DNA from: Paenibacillus sp. JZ16
GTDB lineage: Bacteria; Bacillota; Bacilli; Paenibacillales; Paenibacillaceae
Length of the DNA stretch: 64,000 nucleotides
Reading direction: 5' to 3'
Assembly: GCF_015326965.1 (NCBI RefSeq)
Contig: NZ_CP017659.1
Location: 4,452,501-4,516,500 of the forward strand
This document shows, piece after piece, positions 56,414 to 64,000 of this stretch. The position numbers and the translations under genes are program-made. The notes below the pieces were generated by a model, which did no database searches, was not told the origin of the DNA, and saw only the letters and a program-made list of their open reading frames with translations. The first letter of the stretch is position 1, and each line of letters begins with the position of its first letter.

Positions 56414-56540
56414 GGATGCACCCGATCTTTCGTGTAAGCACGCGGATAGACGTTTACTTCACATTTGCTAAAATCCTCATTTGAATTGCAGGGCTATACT
56501 GGATATAGTAATACAATAGGTAAGGAAATGAGGAACGAAC

Positions 56541-56966
56541 ATGAACGACCGAAAACAAGTGAGCATCCGTCTTCAAAGCCTTCACGAAGGGGAGAATACG
56601 ATACAGGAGCTTCCGGCAGAGGCGTTTATCAAAGGAAATGTCCTGTATGTTCGCTATACCGAACCAGCGCTTGGACCGCATCAAGGGGAAACCCGGGCCA
56701 TGCTCAAGCTAACGGAGGACGAGCTGAAGCTGATCCGTCACGGCGAGGTGGAGTCCGAGCAGGCATTTAAGCTGGGTCAGCGATTGCCTGGGTATTACCG
56801 CTCCCCGTTCACTTCATTTAATCTGTCTACGCACACCCAGCGTCTGGAGCTTGCGCTTGAAGGCGTGTCCGGACGAGCGGCTTGGGCGTATGATTTATAT
56901 GTGTTTGACGAGTTTTCGGGACACTTTTCTATTAGTTTGACTATTCAGGAGGCACATGAATCATGA
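56541..56966 (+). CDS. ywiB: DUF1934 family protein (YwiB)
   Basis: A 141-aa calycin-like beta-barrel protein of unknown function. [20 protein letters not shown], the [20 protein letters not shown] stretch and the terminal FSISLTI strand fit DUF1934/YwiB. The gene directly precedes argS and overlaps it by four bases (ATGA), the same arrangement as in Bacillus. A ribosome site of the AGGAACGAAC type precedes the ATG. Confidence 0.88.
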   Translation: MNDRKQVSIRLQSLHEGENTIQELPAEAFIKGNVLYVRYTEPALGPHQGETRAMLKLTEDELKLIRHGEVESEQAFKLGQRLPGYYRSPFTSFNLSTHTQRLELALEGVSGRAAWAYDLYVFDEFSGHFSISLTIQEAHES

Positions 56967-58642
56967 CAATGAATCCATTAGATCACATTAACGGGCTGGT
57001 TGCAGAAGCGGTGGCGGACGCTGCCGTAGCTGCAGGATTGGTTTCCCGTGAGGAATTGCCAGGCATTACGCTTGAAGTTCCCAAGGATAAGTCGCATGGC
57101 GACTTGGCTACGAATGTAGCGATGCAGTTGACACGAATCGCCAAGAAGAACCCGCGACAAATTGCGGAGGCTATCCTGGAACATCTGGACAGGGCGAAGG
57201 CTTCCATTGAAAAAGCGGAAATAGCCGGGCCAGGATTCATTAATTTTACCTTGGACAAGGGTTACCTCTATCCGATCGTTGCGTTGGTAGAAGAACAGGG
57301 CGACAACTACGGGCGAATTGCTACCGGAGAGGGGCAAAAGGTTCAGATGGAGTTTGTCAGCGCCAATCCCACCGGAAGTTTGCACCTGGGACATGCCCGC
57401 GGAGCGGCGGTAGGTGATGCCCTTTGCAATGTGCTTGATTTTGCTGGATACGAAGTGACGCGCGAATACTACATTAATGATGCAGGCAACCAAGTTGTGA
57501 ACCTGATAAAATCCCTCGAAGCCCGTTATTTGCAGGAGCTCGGTCAGGATGCCGAAATGCCGGAAGATGGATACCACGGCGAAGATATCAAAGGGTTTGC
57601 TAAAGAGCTTGTAGCTGAGAAGGGCGACTCTTTGCTGTCCATGGATCCAGGCGAGAGAGCTGCATTCCTTCGTCAGTTCGGGCTTGAGAAGGAACTGGAT
57701 AAAATCAAACGCGATTTGAATCGATTCCGCGTTCATTTTGACGAATGGTTTAGTGAGACATCCCTGTACGAGAACGGACTCGTGGAGAAATCCCTGGAAG
57801 AGCTGAAATCGAAGGGCGAAGCTTATGAGAAGGATGGGGCAACCTGGCTTCGTACCACCGACTATGGGGATGACAAAGACCGCGTCCTCGTGAAGAATGA
57901 CGGAACCTATACTTACCTAACGCCGGATATTGCGTACCACCGCAATAAATACGAGCGCGGTTACGACAAGATCCTCAATATTTGGGGAGCCGATCATCAT
58001 GGTTACATTCCGCGGATGAAGGCAGCTATGGAGGCGCTGGGCAATGATCCGGACAAACTGATTGTATTGATCGCTCAGATGGTCAGCCTGTTCCAGGATG
58101 GCGAGAAAGTGAAAATGTCCAAGCGTACCGGTAAAGCGGTCACGATGGAAGACTTGATGGATGAAGTCGGCGTAGACGCAATCCGCTATTTCTTCACTAT
58201 GCGCAGCATGGATTCGCATCTGGATTTCGATATGGATCTGGCGGTGTCAACGTCCAATGAGAATCCGGTCTTCTATGTGCAGTATGCACACGCACGTATC
58301 TGCAGCGTATTCCGCCAAGCGGAGGAGCAGGGCGTTAACCTCCTGCCGCTTTCGGAAGTGAACCTGAGCGTTCTGACAACCGAGCATGAATACGACATTT
58401 TGCGCAAAATAGGAGAGCTCCCGCAGGAAGTGTCGCTTGCTGCAGAGAACTATGCTCCGCACCGACTTATCCGGTATGTATACGAGCTGGCCTCCTTGTT
58501 CCACAGCTACTATCGAGCTGAGCGCGTGATTACGGAGGATACGGATCAAACGCAGGCTCGCCTGGCTTTGCTTCGAGCTGTTCGTACCGTTATTGCTAAC
58601 GTGCTTCGCCTGATGGGCGTATCGGCGCCGGAACGGATGTAA
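56963..58642 (+). CDS. argS: Arginyl-tRNA synthetase
   Basis: A 559-aa class I aminoacyl-tRNA synthetase that charges tRNA-Arg. Features: the N-terminal tRNA-recognition domain (Add-1), HLGH at residues 141-144 as the HIGH motif, a KMSK signature at 384-387 ([13 protein letters not shown]), and the DALR anticodon-binding domain ([18 protein letters not shown]) ending in [11 protein letters not shown]. Its ATG overlaps the stop of ywiB, with AGGAGG 12 nt upstream. No T-box leader is present. A terminator follows. Confidence 0.97.
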   Translation: MTMNPLDHINGLVAEAVADAAVAAGLVSREELPGITLEVPKDKSHGDLATNVAMQLTRIAKKNPRQIAEAILEHLDRAKASIEKAEIAGPGFINFTLDKGYLYPIVALVEEQGDNYGRIATGEGQKVQMEFVSANPTGSLHLGHARGAAVGDALCNVLDFAGYEVTREYYINDAGNQVVNLIKSLEARYLQELGQDAEMPEDGYHGEDIKGFAKELVAEKGDSLLSMDPGERAAFLRQFGLEKELDKIKRDLNRFRVHFDEWFSETSLYENGLVEKSLEELKSKGEAYEKDGATWLRTTDYGDDKDRVLVKNDGTYTYLTPDIAYHRNKYERGYDKILNIWGADHHGYIPRMKAAMEALGNDPDKLIVLIAQMVSLFQDGEKVKMSKRTGKAVTMEDLMDEVGVDAIRYFFTMRSMDSHLDFDMDLAVSTSNENPVFYVQYAHARICSVFRQAEEQGVNLLPLSEVNLSVLTTEHEYDILRKIGELPQEVSLAAENYAPHRLIRYVYELASLFHSYYRAERVITEDTDQTQARLALLRAVRTVIANVLRLMGVSAPERM

Positions 58643-58667
58643 GGAGCCTTAATTTGAATATGTGACA

Positions 58668-58702
58668 GCAGCCGTCTTTCCGTGGAAAGGCGGCTGTTTT
58701 GA
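58668..58702 (+). terminator. Terminator of argS
   Basis: CAGCAGCCGTCTTTCC pairs with GGAAAGGCGGCTG around a GTG loop, followed by TTTTG. About 25 nt after the argS stop. Confidence 0.85.
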
Positions 58703-58744
58703 ATTTGCAAACGAACTTTCTTTTGTAACTACTGAAGAATCAGT

Positions 58745-59893
58745 CTATAATTTCATGCCCTCGCGCAAAAATTTCAAGGCATTTACCTCTCCATCGGAGA
58801 CGCTGTATCCTTTTTTAAGCTTAAGGGGAGAGGAGGTGCGTCGCAGCAGGGCCTTAATGGTAGCCGTTTTTTTCAGGTCAGGCTTTTGCGCAAGCAGCAG
58901 GGCGATCGCTCCGCTGACGTGCGAAGTCGCCATAGAGGTGCCGCTCATCTCGTGGTATTTTCCTTGCAGCCAAGCGGACACGATTTTATCTCCAGGTGCA
59001 TAAATATCGACAAATTGCCCACGATTGCTAAAGGAGGGGATCTTCCGGTTGCGGTCGGTAGCTCCGACGGATATGGTTTGAGGATAACGGGCAGGATAGT
59101 CCGCGGTACGACGTTTGCCGTCATTGCCGGAGGAGGCTACAATAATGACGCCTGCTTGGTTGGCCTTGCCTACAATATCCAGCAGCGTACGGCTTCGGGT
59201 CTGCATACCGAAACTCATATTAATGATATCGATCTCGGCCCGCACGCACCAGTCGATGGCCAGAATGATGTCCGACACAAAGGCGGATCCGTTGTGATCA
59301 AAGGCTTTGACTGGATACACCACAGATCTTGGAGCAACGCCAATCATGCCCTGCGTGCTGTTCGCAGCAGCGATGGTACCCGAAATATGTGTTCCGTGTC
59401 CGTTGTCATCGTATGGCGGTATGTTTCGGTGGACGAGATTAATCCCTCGGGTCAGCGAATACTTCAGATCGGGGTGAGCGAAATCCACCCCGGTGTCGAT
59501 AACCGCAATCTTCATGCGGTGTCCTGTCGAGATCGACCAGGCTTGAGGGGCTTTGATTTGCTTGATACCCCATGGGATCCCGGTTAGCGTTCCAATTGTC
59601 CCTTGTATGGCTTGGATATGAACCTGGTCATCCTCTTCTACCATCAGTTCATTCCGGAACTCCGCTTCAAACTTCGCGGTTTGGGGAGCTGGAGCGATGA
59701 TGGTTTGGGTAAGCGGCGAATAGCTGACTGAACTCGGAAAACGCCTTTTCCAGACAAGTCGCATCCATTCGCGGATACATTCCTGGTACAGCTGAGGGTC
59801 ATGAAACGTGAGGAGCCGCCGGTTCATTTCCCGGACGTTCCGCATAGGGTTCGTCTCTGTAAGTAGTGATTGCATGATCCGGGTGTAATCCAT
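58745..59893 (-). CDS. Intracellular S8 subtilisin-like serine protease
   Basis: A 382-aa protease without signal peptide or transmembrane segment, so it probably acts in the cytoplasm. The subtilisin triad is complete: Asp133 in IAVIDTGVD, His166 in DDNGHGTHISG, and the serine in MSGTSMATSHVSG. An N-terminal stretch of about 110 residues before WGIKQIKAPQAW could act as a propeptide or inhibitor domain. ATG 59893 is chosen because AAGGGAG is 10 nt upstream. It is inserted between argS and rpoE on the opposite strand. Confidence 0.92.
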   Translation of the reverse strand: MDYTRIMQSLLTETNPMRNVREMNRRLLTFHDPQLYQECIREWMRLVWKRRFPSSVSYSPLTQTIIAPAPQTAKFEAEFRNELMVEEDDQVHIQAIQGTIGTLTGIPWGIKQIKAPQAWSISTGHRMKIAVIDTGVDFAHPDLKYSLTRGINLVHRNIPPYDDNGHGTHISGTIAAANSTQGMIGVAPRSVVYPVKAFDHNGSAFVSDIILAIDWCVRAEIDIINMSFGMQTRSRTLLDIVGKANQAGVIIVASSGNDGKRRTADYPARYPQTISVGATDRNRKIPSFSNRGQFVDIYAPGDKIVSAWLQGKYHEMSGTSMATSHVSGAIALLLAQKPDLKKTATIKALLRRTSSPLKLKKGYSVSDGEVNALKFLREGMKL

Positions 59894-60259
59894 ATGTGGC
59901 AATCTCCCTTCTCGATGAACCGTTGCTTCAGTATTGTATGAACCGGGGAGAGTGCCCGAATGGGATGTTGCCCTTTTTCCGGGAAATAGGCCCTGTTTAC
60001 CGTGTCAAAGCAGCAGGGCTAACATAAGATACATGGAGGGAACATCAAGGTTCTCTTATCTAATCCCGTAAGGAGTCGATCCTTGGGGCGGATACAGTCA
60101 GAAGACGGGGACAATTGTCTCCGTCTTTTTCCTTTTGGCATCTGATGGGTAATGGCGCAGAAAAACTTGATTTTTATTTCCAAATAGGTTTTACTTAGTT
60201 TTGATAATGGATATGTTGAGGGTATAACGTGAAGATTGTGTGAGAGGAAGTGTGCGTTA

Positions 60260-60826
60260 GTGAGTAATCCGCTCAATTTAAAGATCGATCCGGAGAAGAT
60301 TCAGGAAATCCCAATGGTTGACCTGGCTTTTATGGTTCTGAAGGCGGCGAATACGCCGTATTATTACCGTGACCTTATGAATGAGGTGGCCAAGCTTCGC
60401 GGCTTTACGGAACAGGAAATTAACGAAACGATTGCCCAGTTATATACCGAGATCAATATAGACGGACGTTTCGCATGTGTAGGAACGAATCTGTGGGGAC
60501 TAAAACGCTGGTATCCGCTGGAGAAGTCCGAGGATCCGATTGCGAACGCCAAGCGTCCGCGGATCATCAACGATGAAGATGATGATGACGATGACTTCAC
60601 CGATGAAGAGGATACTTATAGCGGTGACGATGTCGAGGAGGATTTCGACAGCATCGATGAAGAAGATGATGATCACGACGATCTCTTCCCGGATGATGAC
60701 GATGCCGACGATGAAGTAGACGAAGAGGTTGTTCTGGATGATGACGAATTGGAAGACGAGGATTCCGAATCCGATGAGGAAGATGATCTGGAAGATGAGG
60801 CATTTGAGGAAGACGATAAGGATTAA
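60260..60826 (+). CDS. rpoE: DNA-directed RNA polymerase subunit delta
   Basis: A 188-aa delta factor. The N-terminal HARE-HTH domain (residues about 10-85, DLAFMVLKAANTPYYYRDLMNEVAKL and TEINIDGRFACVGTNLWGLKRWYP) is followed by a strongly acidic disordered tail of about 90 residues, nearly all Asp and Glu, which mimics nucleic acid and speeds release of RNA polymerase from DNA. GTG 60260 gives the normal start MSNPLNLK; an upstream TTG frame adds eight codons but is less likely. pyrG follows, as in Bacillus. Confidence 0.93.
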   Translation: MSNPLNLKIDPEKIQEIPMVDLAFMVLKAANTPYYYRDLMNEVAKLRGFTEQEINETIAQLYTEINIDGRFACVGTNLWGLKRWYPLEKSEDPIANAKRPRIINDEDDDDDDFTDEEDTYSGDDVEEDFDSIDEEDDDHDDLFPDDDDADDEVDEEVVLDDDELEDEDSESDEEDDLEDEAFEEDDKD

Positions 60827-60995
60827 TCCCTCATGCAGCAGGGACTTTAGCACTTGTCTGAGCTGATTATGACGGTGTTTTACATTGTCAGCCGATTGGG
60901 GAATTTTGAGGTTGCTTCTTCTCTTGACAAGCAGACAAGGCACAGAGTAAACTATTGCTTGGGCTTATGATTGTGGATTAAATATGTTTAATATA

Positions 60996-61036
60996 AAAGT
61001 GCCCCGTTATTTATTCGGGGTCACTTTTTTTGTTTT
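60996..61036 (+). terminator. Terminator of rpoE
   Basis: AAAAGTGCCCCG pairs with CGGGGTCACTTTT around a TTATTTATT loop, followed by a T run. It ends the rpoE transcript 170 nt after the stop. Confidence 0.85.
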
Positions 61037-63127
<2,091 letters not shown>

Positions 63128-63132
63128 TGAGA

Positions 63133-63160
63133 AGAGCCTCTTTTGAAGAGGCTCTTTTTT
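63133..63160 (+). terminator. Terminator of pyrG
   Basis: AGAGCCTCTT/AAGAGGCTCT perfect 10-bp stem with a short loop and T run, directly after the pyrG stop. Confidence 0.92.
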
Positions 63161-63282
63161 GCGTAGAAATCCATTATCATAATGACAGAGAGGGCAAGCT
63201 AACCTTCAGAGCGGATGTCCGGAGCTGTCGATTCACATACAACAAATTCGTACATCTTTTTTTCTTACTTTTTTTAGGATAG

Positions 63283-63309
63283 GAAGGAATTCGACATCTA
63301 CAGGCGAAT
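63283..63309 (+). promoter_or_regulatory. Sigma-H-type promoter of spo0F with overlapping Spo0A box
   Basis: GAAGGAATT (63283-63291), 11 bp, GGCGAAT (63303-63309): a full match to the sigma-H consensus RNAGGAWWW-N11-12-RNNGAAT. TTCGACA at 63290-63296 is the reverse complement of the 0A box TGTCGAA and overlaps the -35/spacer; TGTCGAT at 63226-63232 is a one-mismatch box about 60 bp upstream. Both fit regulation by Spo0A~P, as for spo0F in B. subtilis. Confidence 0.72.
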
Positions 63310-63398
63310 ACAAATAATGGTCGGTTATGGGAAAGTTAGGAACTTTCGAGTTTGCATATACTCATTATACGAATTTATGTATCGGGGAGGTTAGAAGG

Positions 63399-63791
63399 AT
63401 GAGCAAGGAAAGCAAACACAAAGTGTTGATTGTGGATGACCAGAATGGTATCCGCATCCTGCTTGTGGAAGTGTTCAGCAGTGAGGGATATGAGACGTTT
63501 CAAGCGGCGAACGGCAAGGCGGCACTTGAAATTGTGAAGATGCATGCTCCGGATTTGGTGCTGCTGGATATGAAAATTCCTGGAATGGACGGGCTTGAGA
63601 TTTTGAAGCATATAAAACAGATGAATCCGGACATTAAGGTGATCATGATGACGGCCTATGGAGAGCTTGACATGATCAAGGAAGCAACCGATCTTGGTGC
63701 GTTGATGCATTTTACCAAACCCTTTGATATTGACGAGATGCGTCAAGCCGTTAATATGCAGCTGAAAGGGACCGCCAGTAATATCGGTTGA
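63399..63791 (+). CDS. spo0F: Sporulation initiation phosphotransferase Spo0F
   Basis: A 130-aa stand-alone receiver-domain protein, the second member of the sporulation phosphorelay: it takes phosphate from sporulation histidine kinases and passes it to Spo0[16 protein letters not shown], the phosphorylated Asp57 in [13 protein letters not shown], the [12 protein letters not shown] stretch and [11 protein letters not shown] match Bacillus Spo0F closely. No output domain is attached. ATG 63399 follows GGGGAGG; the longer frame is rejected. Its order after pyrG and before fba is the Bacillus arrangement. Confidence 0.97.
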   Translation: MSKESKHKVLIVDDQNGIRILLVEVFSSEGYETFQAANGKAALEIVKMHAPDLVLLDMKIPGMDGLEILKHIKQMNPDIKVIMMTAYGELDMIKEATDLGALMHFTKPFDIDEMRQAVNMQLKGTASNIG

Positions 63792-63796
63792 ATGAT

Positions 63797-63829
63797 GAAT
63801 TCTGCTCAAAGGGCGGAATTCTTTTTTTT
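63797..63829 (+). terminator. Terminator of spo0F
   Basis: GAATTCTGC pairs with GCGGAATTC around TCAAAGG, followed by eight T. Confidence 0.85.
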
Positions 63830-63892
63830 GCCAGAATGTGAGCTCCTTCGCAGCATTTTAGGAAATGCTTGTTTAGTATTTATGACGCGATG

Positions 63893-63901
63893 TGGTATAA
63901 T
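63893..63901 (+). promoter_or_regulatory. Extended -10 promoter of fba
   Basis: TGGTATAAT: a perfect -10 with the TG extension at 63893-63901 and no good -35. It lies 65 nt upstream of fba, and a TAGGAGGATG ribosome site follows at 63951. Confidence 0.65.
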
Positions 63902-63965
63902 AAGTCCGTATGTTATATCGGCTAAAAACCATAGACAAACTAAGCATCTATAGGAGGATGAAACC

Positions 63966-64000
63966 ATGCCATTAGTATCAATGACAGACATGCTGAACAA
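63966..64000 (+). CDS. fba: Fructose-1,6-bisphosphate aldolase, class II (5' end only)
   Basis: Only the first 11 full codons are in the window: MPLVSMTDMLN, with the next codon (Lys) cut at the edge. This matches the start of Bacillus FbaA (MPLVSMTEMLN), a zinc-dependent glycolytic and gluconeogenic aldolase, and the gene follows spo0F as it does in Bacillus. AGGAGG lies about 8 nt upstream. The identification rests on this short stretch plus synteny. Confidence 0.85.
   Translation, partial: MPLVSMTDMLN

Overview
The window looks like a chromosomal segment of a Paenibacillus-type, endospore-forming, flagellated Firmicute. The sequence shows this through Spo0F with a sigma-H-like promoter, a small acid-soluble spore protein P, RNA polymerase delta factor, MotAB, a c-di-AMP riboswitch in front of an NlpC/P60 hydrolase, frequent TTG/GTG starts behind strong AGGAGG ribosome sites, and Bacillus-type gene order. 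The left edge is the 3' end of a 23S rRNA gene plus 5S rRNA, followed by guaB-dacA-pdxS-pdxT-serS-tRNA-Ser(UGA). In related genomes this block lies close to the replication origin.

Region by region: 1-7400 holds the rRNA operon tail and the housekeeping block. 7400-13500 holds small spore and hypothetical genes, a lipoprotein, tadA, a DnaA-box-rich intergenic region, a PAS-containing sensor histidine kinase and an RluF-type pseudouridine synthase. 13500-19100 holds motAB, a pterin dehydratase, a membrane cytochrome c, a GNAT enzyme and two paralogous secreted NlpC/P60 hydrolases that share a promoter motif; only one carries a c-di-AMP riboswitch. 19200-28100 holds an M1-type exported metallopeptidase with a partner membrane protein, YwhD, a stalk-domain protein, a cadC-cadA metal-efflux operon with a twin operator, and a zinc-ribbon membrane protein. 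28200-32300 is a class A penicillin-binding protein divergent from speE-speB.

Downstream of speB lies an array of 153-bp tandem repeats (about 32511-33196), each with a terminator-like hairpin. Next comes a 16-kb single-strand carbohydrate locus (34286-50524). It comprises a LplB/LplC/LplA-type ABC importer, a Gfo/Idh/MocA oxidoreductase, two GH105-type unsaturated-uronyl hydrolases, an oligogalacturonate-lyase-type PL22 protein, a GH95 alpha-L-fucosidase/galactosidase, a GH65-like six-hairpin protein of unclear family, and a membrane-spanning AraC-type regulator. None of the enzymes has a signal peptide, so the inferred job is import and intracellular dismantling of unsaturated pectin (rhamnogalacturonan-like) oligosaccharides carrying L-fucose or L-galactose.

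The right end has a serine beta-lactamase-like protein, PAP2 phosphatase, a nitrilase/GNAT pair, another GNAT, then the conserved ywiB-argS, an intracellular S8 protease, rpoE-pyrG-spo0F and the first codons of fba. In Bacillus subtilis ywhD-pbpG-speE-speB lies close to ywiB-argS, so the repeat array and the carbohydrate locus look like accessory material placed in a conserved backbone.
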